From positions 6,139,501 through 6,203,500 of the forward strand of contig NZ_JAKUKA010000001.1 in assembly GCF_023156195.1 (NCBI RefSeq): a stretch of DNA of 64,000 nucleotides. The letters are read 5' to 3'. The notes below the pieces were generated by a model. That model searched no databases and was not told where the DNA came from. It worked only from the letters and a program-made list of their open reading frames with translations. The stretch is from Chitinophaga sedimenti. GTDB taxonomy: Bacteria; Bacteroidota; Bacteroidia; Chitinophagales; Chitinophagaceae. Positions 10,387 to 18,113 of this stretch are shown in pieces. Numbering within the stretch: position 1 is the stretch's first letter; each line of letters starts with the position of its first letter. The position numbers and the translations under genes were made by a program.

Positions 10387-11380
10387 TTAAAACCGGGCCG
10401 ATATGGCGCCGAGACTCTGGCGGTATTCTGTAATCAATCTGTCAATAATTTCCTTTACACTTGTAATGTCTTCGACAAAAGCCACGCTTTGCCCCGCACT
10501 CCACAATTGATGATAGGAGCCGGGTTTCACGGCTTTTTCCAGTCCCTTCATACCCCGCACCTGTACGAGCATCTTGAAATACTTGCGGGTACGGGGTTCT
10601 TCGATAAATAGCGTTCGAACCAGTTTTGCTTATAACCCATCTTTTGGGCCACGGGCGTGTTGATGATATTGCAGGGCGTGCCGGAAATACGTTCCGTAAG
10701 CACAATGTCTTCCATCCCGTAGTCGACGATCGCATTTTTATATTCGTTGCTGACGGTTGCCTCCGTGCTGGCGATGAAGCGGGTACCGATAGATACACCC
10801 GCCGCACCCAGTACCATAGCGCTGGCCATTTGCTGCCCGGTAGCGATGCCGCCGGCGGCGATCACCATCTTATCGGGGAACGCGCGCTGCAACATGGGTA
10901 CCAGCACGTGCATAGGATAGGGGCCCGCGTGGCCGCCCGCCCCCGAAGATACCGCGATGAAACCGTCGCATCCCATATCCGCGGCCTTTTGGGCATGCAC
11001 CAGGTTGGTTACGTCGCATAAAACCGTGGCGCCGTAGGTGCGTGCTGCGTCGATCACCGGTTTCGGATTCCCGAGGGAGGTGATGTACAGGGGCACCTTT
11101 GCAGCTGTACAAACTGCCGGTGTTGCTGGAACAAGGGATTCGTTTTTTGTACAATGATGTTTACACCATAGGTACCGCCGGGATGTTGCGCCAGGTGTTG
11201 GTTCAGGCGTGCCAGTACTGCTGCCAGTTCGCCTTCCTTCCGGAAGTTGAGGGTGGGGAAGGTGGCAGCTACCCCGCAGGCTATCCCGGCTTTGGTCATG
11301 GCCTCATTGCTCACCAGGAACATGGGCGCCATGATTAGCGGATGCTGTATGTTCAGTTTCGCGGTTAGTTGGGTTTGCAT
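10387..11380 (-). CDS. Nitronate monooxygenase / FMN-dependent 2-nitropropane dioxygenase-like, frameshifted
   Basis: This is a cytoplasmic FMN-binding TIM-barrel oxidoreductase of about 331 residues in the NMO/FabK superfamily. It starts HPLIMAPMFLVSNEAM and has the SSGAGGHAGPYP loop carrying the family histidine. The phosphate-binding AAGGIATGQQMASAM and GVSIGTRF segments follow. The frame breaks at 11117 (minus-strand CCTGG read as CCGG, restoring QQHLAVCTAAKVPLY) and near 10580 (a C lost, restoring RKYFKMLVQVRGMKGLEKA). It is tightly spaced after ribE (18 bp), which would supply flavin precursor. The natural substrate is not known; detoxification of alkyl nitronates is the family activity. 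Confidence 0.82.
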
Positions 11381-11398
11381 ATATATATGACGTTGCGG

Positions 11399-11989
11399 CT
11401 ATTTCCGTACTTCCAGCTGCCGGGCAACATATTTGCCCAGGATGTCGAATTCCAGGTTCACGATATCGGAAACTTCCGGGTGCTGCATATTGGTGTGTTC
11501 GTAAGTATAGGGAATGATGGCTACGGAGAACTCACTTTCCGTAACATCAAACACCGTAAGACTGATACCGTTGAGACAGATGGAACCCTTTTCGACCATT
11601 AATCCGGCGAAAGCGTCGGGGTATCCGATGCGGTACAGCCAGCTGCCGTTTTGTGCTGTTACGGCCAGGCAGGAGCCGGTGCCATCAACATGGCCCTGTA
11701 CAATGTGCCCGTCTATCCGCTGGTTCAGGACCATGGCGCGCTCCAGGTTTACCTGGTGGCCCACCTTCAGCAGGGCGAGGTTTGTTTTCTGCAGCGTTTC
11801 CTTAACAGCAATGATGGTATAGGCATCTGCTGTTACCGAAGTTACCGTAAGGCACACCCCGTTATGCGACACGCTCTGATCTATCTTTAACTCGGTGGCC
11901 AGCGTGCTCTGGATGGTAAATTCCAGGTTGTCTCCCTGTTTGTCGATCGCCGTTACTTGTCCTAATGTTTCTATAATACCGGTAAACAT
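11399..11989 (-). CDS. ribE: Riboflavin synthase alpha chain
   Basis: This enzyme dismutates two 6,7-dimethyl-8-ribityllumazine molecules to riboflavin and a pyrimidine. It has 196 residues made of two lumazine-binding barrels. The invariant MFTGIIE start was chosen over an in-frame ATG 48 bp upstream. NGVCLTV and HIVQGHVDG lie in barrel one, and NGISLTV with IIPYTYEHTN in barrel two. It is first of a probable minus-strand operon with the FMN enzyme and the MFS carrier. No lesion is seen. Confidence 0.93.
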   Translation of the reverse strand: MFTGIIETLGQVTAIDKQGDNLEFTIQSTLATELKIDQSVSHNGVCLTVTSVTADAYTIIAVKETLQKTNLALLKVGHQVNLERAMVLNQRIDGHIVQGHVDGTGSCLAVTAQNGSWLYRIGYPDAFAGLMVEKGSICLNGISLTVFDVTESEFSVAIIPYTYEHTNMQHPEVSDIVNLEFDILGKYVARQLEVRK

Positions 11990-12101
11990 ATGCCGTGATA
12001 GCTTAAATTTGTCCACGAATTTCGGATATAATTTCAATTAATGCAGCCGTGGGCGGGCGGACAGGCGAGGGGGAAGGAGGTGAGAATATTTTTTTAAGAC
12101 G

Positions 12102-12133
12102 TTTTGTGAATATTGAAATTAATCCTATCTTTG
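12102..12133 (+). promoter_or_regulatory. Promoter of rpsU (TTTTG-N19-TATCTTTG)
   Basis: A TTTTG at 12102 and TATCTTTG at 12126-12133 are separated by 19 bp, a good Bacteroidota primary-sigma promoter. It is followed by GCCATCC, which recurs at other translation-gene promoters in this window. Confidence 0.75.
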
Positions 12134-12165
12134 CCATCCTTAAAAACACAAAATTGGAGTAATTT

Positions 12166-12363
12166 ATGTTAATTATCGATAGCAAAGACTGCGAAAACAT
12201 AGACAAAGCGCTTAAAAAGTACAAGAAGAAATTTGAGAAAGCCCGTGTTCTGCTGCAACTCAGAACTCGTCAGTCTTTCACGAAGCCGTCTGTGAAACGT
12301 CGCAACGAAATGCTGAAAGCTGTATACAAACAACAGCTTGCAAGCGGTAAATTTGACGTTTAA
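12166..12363 (+). CDS. rpsU: Ribosomal protein bS21
   Basis: This small basic protein of the 30S subunit has 65 residues, close to the usual length. It shows the RRNEMLKA segment and a Lys/Arg-rich body. The short leader after the promoter has no Shine-Dalgarno site, as usual in this phylum. It opens the long translation cluster, followed by a recombinase and hpf. Confidence 0.93.
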   Translation: MLIIDSKDCENIDKALKKYKKKFEKARVLLQLRTRQSFTKPSVKRRNEMLKAVYKQQLASGKFDV

Positions 12364-12389
12364 TCAGAACTGATTCACTTCTTATATAG

Positions 12390-12434
12390 AAATTGATGAT
12401 TGTAAGGTTTTTATAACTTTGCAGTCATCAATTT
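12390..12434 (+). terminator. Inverted repeat with T-run after rpsU, enclosing a promoter -7 element
   Basis: AAATTGATGA (12390-12399) and its complement (12425-12434) form a 10-bp stem followed by a T-run, acting as the rpsU terminator. The loop contains TAACTTTG (12414-12421), a -7 element placed to start xerC. Terminator and promoter thus overlap. Confidence 0.6.
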
Positions 12435-12438
12435 TTTT

Positions 12439-13371
12439 GTGTTGACCGGATCATATTCATCTTACACCGAATCCTTTCTTTCCTGGCTGGCGCTGGAGAA
12501 GCGGTATTCTCCTCATACCGTTACCGCTTACGAAGAAGATCTTCGCCAGTTTTTCACTTTCCTGGAACAAACGTACGGTAACATACCCCTCACCGACATT
12601 CACCACAGCTATATCCGCTCGTGGCTGGCCGGCGCTATACAGGGCCGCGAAGGCAAGCCCGCGTCGGCGCGTACCGTAACCCGTAAAATATCTTCCCTTA
12701 AATCATTTTTCAAGTTTGCACTAAAGCAGCAGTGGGTGCGGCAGAGTGTGATGGTAAAAATTACTGCGCCGAAAGTCAACAAAAGGCTGCCCCTTTTTGT
12801 AGAGGAAAGAGGTATGCAGGCCATTGCGCAGGAAGGCACTACAGCGGCGCCGCTATTTACACCCGACCTGGAGGGAGATATGTGCCGGTTGATGATTGAT
12901 ATATTGTACCAGACGGGCATCCGGTTATCGGAGCTCATTTCACTGAAAGACAGGCAGGTAGATGCGTACCAGCGAACCATTAAAGTGCTTGGTAAAGGCA
13001 ATAAGGAGCGGATCATTCCGATCAGCCCGCAGTTGCTGGAGCGGGTAAAAGCCTACCGCGAACGTAAGGCGCGGGAGCTGGAAACGTACGACAGTGATGT
13101 TTTACTCGTAAATGCGAAAGGAAAGAAGTTATACCCGAAGTATGTTTACAATGTAGTTAAAGCGGTTTTAAGCCAGGTTACCACGATTGAAAAGCGGAGT
13201 CCTCACATTTTACGTCACACGTTCGCCACTCACCTCACCAATGCCGGCGCCGACCTGAACGCGGTAAAGGAGCTGCTGGGGCATAGTAGCCTGGCCGCAA
13301 CGCAGGTGTATACCCACAATACTATCGATCGATTAAAGGAGATACACAGCAAGGCACATCCCAAGGCATAG
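12439..13371 (+). CDS. xerC: Tyrosine recombinase, XerC/XerD-like
   Basis: This is a cytoplasmic site-specific recombinase of 310 residues, normal for Xer proteins that resolve chromosome dimers at dif with FtsK. The N-terminal SAM-like core-binding domain spans residues 5-105. The catalytic domain carries Arg162 (TGIRLSE), Lys186 (GKGNK), His256 and Arg259 (HILRHTF), His282 (LGHSS) and the nucleophile Tyr291 (TQVYTH), so all residues are present. The GTG start at 12439 is 18 bp after the -7 element. The position between rpsU and hpf is a stable housekeeping context, not that of a mobile integrase. XerC versus XerD cannot be separated firmly. Confidence 0.88.
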   Translation: MLTGSYSSYTESFLSWLALEKRYSPHTVTAYEEDLRQFFTFLEQTYGNIPLTDIHHSYIRSWLAGAIQGREGKPASARTVTRKISSLKSFFKFALKQQWVRQSVMVKITAPKVNKRLPLFVEERGMQAIAQEGTTAAPLFTPDLEGDMCRLMIDILYQTGIRLSELISLKDRQVDAYQRTIKVLGKGNKERIIPISPQLLERVKAYRERKARELETYDSDVLLVNAKGKKLYPKYVYNVVKAVLSQVTTIEKRSPHILRHTFATHLTNAGADLNAVKELLGHSSLAATQVYTHNTIDRLKEIHSKAHPKA

Positions 13372-13592
13372 ATAAATAGCGTAAACCTTTACTGACGTCG
13401 GTCAATAAAAGACTGGTCTGCTTCAGTAACTGCTGATTCCTATCAGTTTTAACAAAATATTTTACCTAAAAGGTGCGAATGATATCAAAGTTTCATAAAT
13501 TAGTAATGAAGTTCTTTTGATAAAAAATACGCCTATGATATGAGCACTACACACTCGTAATTAGATTTTTAAATATTTTAAAAAAAAGTGCT

Positions 13593-13892
13593 ATGAATCT
13601 TCAAATCCAAACAGTGCGTTTCGATGCTGACGCAAAACTTGTAGATCATGTGAATAAGAAAGTACAGAAATTAGCCACCTTTTACGACCGTATAGTTAGT
13701 GTGGAGGTTTACCTGAAACTGGATAATATAGCGCACCAGATCAAGGATAAGATTGCAGAAATTAAAGTGCATGTTCCCCGTCATGATTTCTTTGTAAAAC
13801 ACGAGTCTAAATCATTTGAAGAATCGTTCGATCTCGCCTTTGCTTCTCTCGTTAATCAGTTGAAAAAACAAAAAGAGAAGAATTTTCATTAA
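13593..13892 (+). CDS. hpf: Ribosome hibernation promoting factor, short form
   Basis: This ribosome-associated HPF/YfiA-family protein has 99 residues. It binds the decoding region of 30S subunits in slow growth and helps inactivate or protect ribosomes. The beta-alpha-beta-beta-beta-alpha fold is visible (LQIQTVRF, LVDHVNKKVQKLATFY, FFVKHESKSFEESFDLAFASLVNQLKK). It lacks the C-terminal dimerisation domain of the long form. About 220 bp of AT-rich DNA precede it, where I see no convincing promoter. No lesion is seen. Confidence 0.9.
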   Translation: MNLQIQTVRFDADAKLVDHVNKKVQKLATFYDRIVSVEVYLKLDNIAHQIKDKIAEIKVHVPRHDFFVKHESKSFEESFDLAFASLVNQLKKQKEKNFH

Positions 13893-13905
13893 TTCCTGAA
13901 AAATA

Positions 13906-13937
13906 TTTTGAAGTTAAAAATCACTTTACTACCTTTG
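13906..13937 (+). promoter_or_regulatory. Promoter of the tRNA-tuf operon, distal (TTTTG-N19-TACCTTTG)
   Basis: TTTTG at 13906 and TACCTTTG at 13930-13937 are separated by 19 bp. GCCATCC follows as at rpsU. The -7 element lies in the left arm of the inverted repeat described next. Confidence 0.65.
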
Positions 13938-13977
13938 CCATCCCATCCGAAAAAGGGGTGGGTAAAGGTAGTAAAGT
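13923..13977. repeat. Long inverted repeat overlapping the tRNA-tuf promoter
   Basis: A perfect 14-bp inverted repeat (13923-13936 with 13964-13977) continues inward by further pairs. It holds the TACCTTTG promoter element in one arm. It may terminate hpf, act as an operator, or fold the new transcript's 5' end. It lacks a long T-run. Confidence 0.75.
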
Positions 13978-14044
13978 TCTTTGCTGTAGGGCGTTTTAGC
14001 CGAAATTATCGGACTAAAACAAGCGCAAAAAAAGTAAAAAAATA

Positions 14045-14076
14045 TTTGTTTCTTAACGAGATTAACTTTTACTTTG
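14045..14076 (+). promoter_or_regulatory. Second promoter of the tRNA-tuf operon (TTTG-N20-TTACTTTG)
   Basis: TTTG at 14045 and TTACTTTG at 14069-14076 are separated by 20 bp. The -7 element has one mismatch to TAnnTTTG. It is about 65 bp upstream of the first tRNA. Confidence 0.45.
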
Positions 14077-14140
14077 CGCTCTCTTTCAGAAACAAAGTAT
14101 TACACTTTGCATCTTTTAGAAATAAGATTAAAATGAGACT

Positions 14141-14214
14141 GCCAGCATAGCTCAGTTGGCCAGAGCTACTGATTTGTAATCAGTGGGTCGGGGGTTCGAA
14201 TCCCTCTGCTGGCT
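14141..14214 (+). tRNA. tRNA-Thr (anticodon TGT)
   Basis: This is a full cloverleaf. The acceptor arm GCCAGCA pairs with TGCTGGC, the anticodon loop reads TTTGTAA, and the T-loop is GTTCGAATC. CCA is not encoded. It is first of four tRNAs upstream of tuf, in the same order as thrU-tyrU-glyT-thrT-tufB in Escherichia coli. Confidence 0.93.
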
Positions 14215-14298
14215 CATTAATTTTCCGGGTAAGGGCACTGCTTGAAGAAACAGGGTTGATAGACGGGGAGATAACGAGTAACAAGGTTAAGATTTTAG

Positions 14299-14381
14299 GG
14301 GCAGGTTCCAGAGCGGCCAAATGGGGCGGACTGTAAATCCGCTGTCTTTCGACTTCAGAGGTTCGAATCCTCTCCTGCCCA
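14299..14381 (+). tRNA. tRNA-Tyr (anticodon GTA)
   Basis: This class II tRNA has a long variable arm. The acceptor GGGCAGG pairs with CCTGCCC, the anticodon loop is CTGTAAA and the T-loop is GTTCGAATC. It is second in the tRNA-tuf operon. Confidence 0.93.
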
Positions 14382-14492
14382 CATCTGCTTTTTGTTCCGC
14401 TTTTGTCAACAGGGGCGGAACTTACTTGTGTAACGAATTGTTCTTTGTACATGTTTATAAGTTTACGGATGTAAACAAAATAAACGAAACAT

Positions 14493-14565
14493 GCGGGAGT
14501 AGCTCAGTTGGTAGAGCGACAGCCTTCCAAGCTGTAGGTCGCGGGTTCGAACCTCGTCTCCCGCT
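14493..14565 (+). tRNA. tRNA-Gly (anticodon TCC)
   Basis: The acceptor GCGGGAG pairs with CTCCCGC. The anticodon loop is CTTCCAA and the T-loop GTTCGAACC. It is third in the tRNA-tuf operon. Confidence 0.93.
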
Positions 14566-14631
14566 CTGTAAGAATTTGGAATGCGGGTTTGGATGAGTGT
14601 TATCAGTTATTGCATTAAGCTTCCTTTTCAT

Positions 14632-14703
<72 letters not shown>

Positions 14704-14779
14704 CATTTTGTCTATAGGTTAGTCGGAAAACGGTTACAATAAATAAATCATTCTCCTTCTCTATTAAGACTTTAACTAA

Positions 14780-14856
14780 GCGGTTGTAGCTCAATGGAAG
14801 AGCAGAAAGGGGGAAGAGCCCTCTTTAGGTCGTGAGTTCAATTCTCACCAGGCGCT
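14780..14856 (+). ncRNA. Degenerate tRNA-like element in the tuf leader
   Basis: About 70 bp before the tuf start is a 77-nt tRNA mimic. It has an acceptor-like GCGGTTG with partly matching CAGGCGC, and a D-arm (GCTC...GAGC). The T-arm AGGTCGTGAGTTCAATTCTCA is nearly identical to that of tRNA-Thr(GGT); 20 bases from AGGTC onward are shared. The anticodon arm is wrong for decoding: an imperfect purine-rich stem with a loop lacking U33 and a readable anticodon. It is probably a decayed tRNA copy, or an EF-Tu-binding leader element. CCAGG in the acceptor strand could hide a base-calling error. Confidence 0.55.
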
Positions 14857-14926
14857 CAAGTTTGTAAAACAGTTTCAAAACAACTATCAATACAATCTTT
14901 ACAAACCATCTTAAAAAGAAAATACA

Positions 14927-16114
<1,188 letters not shown>

Positions 16115-16168
16115 TCAACCTTTTCTGCTCTTACAAGAAGAGACTGACAGAAAAAGTTTGAAAAATAT

Positions 16169-16213
16169 AGTTGCAAAGTACTTTAGTATTCATACTTTGA
16201 GTACTTTGCAACT
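16169..16213. repeat. 14-bp perfect inverted repeat between tuf and tRNA-Trp
   Basis: AGTTGCAAAGTACT (16169-16182) and its complement (16200-16213) enclose a 17-nt loop that contains ATACTTTG. It ends 4 bp before tRNA-Trp. It may be a tuf terminator, an RNA-processing hairpin or a promoter-containing element. Confidence 0.75.
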
Positions 16214-16217
16214 TTCT

Positions 16218-16288
16218 ACGGGCATAGTTCAATGGTAGAATAGAGGTCTCCAAAACCTTTGATCAGGGTTCGAATCCTTGTGCCCGTG
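16218..16288 (+). tRNA. tRNA-Trp (anticodon CCA)
   Basis: The acceptor ACGGGCA pairs with TGCCCGT. The anticodon loop is CTCCAAA and the T-loop GTTCGAATC. It sits between tuf and secE, its usual place in many bacteria. Confidence 0.94.
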
Positions 16289-16329
16289 CAACCTAACGGA
16301 ATTGTAGATAAAACAAAATTTATCCGGCA

Positions 16330-16521
16330 ATGAACAAAATCAGAACTTATTTCCGCGAATCGTATCATGAGCTGGTACACAAGGTGTCCTGGCCTACCTG
16401 GCAGGAACTGCAGTCATCTACGATGATCGTACTCATTGCTACAATTCTTATTACTTTATTAGTTTGGGGTATGGACAGTGCTGCGCACGTTGTACTCACC
16501 CAGTACTATAAATTATTCTAA
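16330..16521 (+). CDS. secE: Preprotein translocase subunit SecE
   Basis: This small clamp subunit of the SecYEG channel has 63 residues with one membrane helix (MIVLIATILITLLVWGM). It is preceded by the conserved amphipathic segment ELVHKVSWPTWQELQSST. Length and position (tRNA-Trp, secE, nusG) are standard. It is separated from nusG by 2 bp. Confidence 0.95.
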   Translation: MNKIRTYFRESYHELVHKVSWPTWQELQSSTMIVLIATILITLLVWGMDSAAHVVLTQYYKLF

Positions 16522-16523
16522 AA

Positions 16524-17093
16524 ATGGATGCAGTAAATACCCCTTCTTCCCCGGAAACAAAATGGTACGTGCTGCGTGTAGTTAGTGGCAAAGAAAAAAA
16601 GGTAAAAGAATATCTGGATATCGAAGTACGCCGGTCTGACTGGGGCAACGTTATCTCACAGATTTTCCTTCCCGTTGAAAAGGTTTACAAAGTGCAGGCT
16701 GGTAAAAAGGTGATGCGCGAAAAGAACTTCTACCCGGGTTATGTCATGATCGAAGCGATAGACGGCAAAATGACCGATGAGGTAATTCAGTCGATCCGCA
16801 ACGTTTCCGGTGTTATTCACTTCCTGGGTAAAGAAAAACCCATCGCATTGCGTAAATCGGAAGTCAATAAAATGCTTGGTAAAGTAGATGAACTGTCCGA
16901 CCAGGGGCTGACCATGAGCGAACCTTTCATCGTAGGCGAAACGATCAAAATCATCGACGGCCCGTTCAACGATTTCAACGGTGTTATCGAAGAGGTGATC
17001 GAAGACAAGAAGAAACTGAAAGTAACAGTAAAGATCTTCGGTCGTGCTACACCAGTAGAGCTGAACTTCATGCAAGTAGAAAAGATTGCTTAA
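16524..17093 (+). CDS. nusG: Transcription termination/antitermination factor NusG
   Basis: This RNA-polymerase-associated elongation factor has 189 residues. The NGN domain (KWYVLRVVSGKEKKVKEYL ... NFYPGYVMIE) is followed by a C-terminal KOW domain (FIVGETIKIIDGPFNDFNGVIEEV). It is full length. Unlike in most bacteria it is not followed at once by rplK: a strong terminator and about 4.4 kb of extra genes come between. Confidence 0.96.
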   Translation: MDAVNTPSSPETKWYVLRVVSGKEKKVKEYLDIEVRRSDWGNVISQIFLPVEKVYKVQAGKKVMREKNFYPGYVMIEAIDGKMTDEVIQSIRNVSGVIHFLGKEKPIALRKSEVNKMLGKVDELSDQGLTMSEPFIVGETIKIIDGPFNDFNGVIEEVIEDKKKLKVTVKIFGRATPVELNFMQVEKIA

Positions 17094-17115
17094 CTTTTTT
17101 TGAGATATGTTTGGA

Positions 17116-17142
17116 GGGCTGTCCGCAAGGATGGCCCTTTTG
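17116..17142 (+). terminator. Intrinsic terminator after nusG
   Basis: There is a 9-bp stem (two G-U pairs) with a GCAA tetraloop, followed by TTTTGTTTT. It uncouples secE-nusG from the genes downstream. Confidence 0.9.
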
Positions 17143-17186
17143 TTTTATTGAGAATTTTAGTTGCATTGAATGTTGTAAATTCGGAT

Positions 17187-17357
17187 ATGATTACAAAAGC
17201 GAGTTATGAACGAATAATGAAGGCGCTGGAGGAGCAACGGAAGTTGATCCGGAAGTCGCCTGAGTATAGACGGCAATTGCTTGAGGAACTTGGTATTGCC
17301 GATCTGTTTTACGATGATGCGCCTGCACCAAAAAAGAAGAACACAAAAAAACGTTAA
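17187..17357 (+). CDS. Small basic/acidic protein, putative partner of the ART-like protein
   Basis: This protein of 56 residues begins MITKASYERIMKAL. It is helical, with a central RKSPEYRRQLLEELGI segment and a Lys-rich tail (KKKNTKKR). Nothing in it identifies a known enzyme. It lies 56 bp before the ADP-ribosyltransferase-like gene on the same strand. The size, the SPEYRRQLLEELGI-like helix and the order small-then-toxin are what one expects of an antitoxin, but that is inference. A longer upstream start would run into the nusG terminator, so the ATG is preferred. Confidence 0.5.
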   Translation: MITKASYERIMKALEEQRKLIRKSPEYRRQLLEELGIADLFYDDAPAPKKKNTKKR

Positions 17358-17413
17358 CCCGTTAGTAAGAAAGCCTAGCCCCTTCTCCTGCTCCGGACCA
17401 TTAAAGTTTGTTA

Positions 17414-18031
17414 ATGGCTATGCTTTATTCTGCAGATCCCGGATTAATACTCGGTTTTCATGGATGTGATGCACGCGTGATGCGGGCGGTCGCATTGCGC
17501 AACATACAGCTCCGATCCAGCAGCAATGACTGGGATTGGCTGGGACATGGTATCTACTTTTGGCAGAACAATTATGAGCGGGCGTTGGATTATGCCCGCC
17601 ACCCACCCCCAGGTGTAAGTGTTCATGAACCAGCCGCAATAGGTGCAGTGATTAGTCTGGGACATTGTCTCGATTTGTCGGACAAACGATGGATAGACCT
17701 CGTCAGGGATTCTTATAATAATCTGCGCACCGAAAAGCGCGATGCAGGAGCGCATTTACCTGTTAACCTGAATCCTCGGGGATCACGCTGGCAAAGCGAC
17801 AGGATTATCCGCCGCCTCGACTGCGCCGTCATCAGTAACATCCACCGCCTGATATCGCTGGCCGGCGAACAACCCTTCGACTCCGTCCGCGGCATCTTTC
17901 ATGAAGGTCGCCGCCTGTACAAAGGTGCTGGCTTTCACGACAAAACCCACGTACAGTTATGCATCCGAAATCCTAATTGTATTAAAGGCTATTTTGTACC
18001 ACGCGAAGAAGAACCCTGGTCGCCACCATAA
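17414..18031 (+). CDS. ADP-ribosyltransferase-like protein, putative toxin
   Basis: This is a soluble protein of about 205 residues without signal or membrane segment. It has an N-terminal GFHGCD, then DWLGHGIYFWQNNYERALDYA, an IGAVISLGHCLDLSD strand, and a C-terminal IFHEGRRLYKGAGFHDKTHVQLCIRN followed by IKGYFVPRE. The His (FHG), Tyr (GIYFW) and Glu (FHEG) fit the H-Y-E pattern of diphtheria-toxin-type/PARP-like ADP-ribosyltransferases such as DUF3990. This is a fold guess from motif order, not a proven match. An upstream small gene may encode an antitoxin. ATG at 17420 is an alternative start. Confidence 0.45.
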   Translation: MAMLYSADPGLILGFHGCDARVMRAVALRNIQLRSSSNDWDWLGHGIYFWQNNYERALDYARHPPPGVSVHEPAAIGAVISLGHCLDLSDKRWIDLVRDSYNNLRTEKRDAGAHLPVNLNPRGSRWQSDRIIRRLDCAVISNIHRLISLAGEQPFDSVRGIFHEGRRLYKGAGFHDKTHVQLCIRNPNCIKGYFVPREEEPWSPP

Positions 18032-18113
18032 TTCAGTTAACTGCTCATTTTCAGGCAGATAGCAAAATTTTACTTATTTTAGTATAAATTATTGCTTACC
18101 CCAAAACGCTTTT

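Noticed and set aside
12439-13371. Integrase of a mobile element inserted near tRNA genes
   Set aside because: All features fit housekeeping XerC/D. There are no attachment-site repeats at the tRNA 3' ends, and rpsU/hpf neighbours are normal.
13908-14150. Plus-strand open frame of 80 codons after hpf
   Set aside because: It covers promoter and inverted-repeat DNA, runs into tRNA-Thr, and has a Lys/Phe-rich composition typical of AT-rich noncoding DNA.
14780-14856. A fifth functional tRNA before tuf
   Set aside because: The anticodon arm cannot form a standard 7-nt loop with U33, and the acceptor arm has a mismatch. It is kept as a tRNA-like element only.
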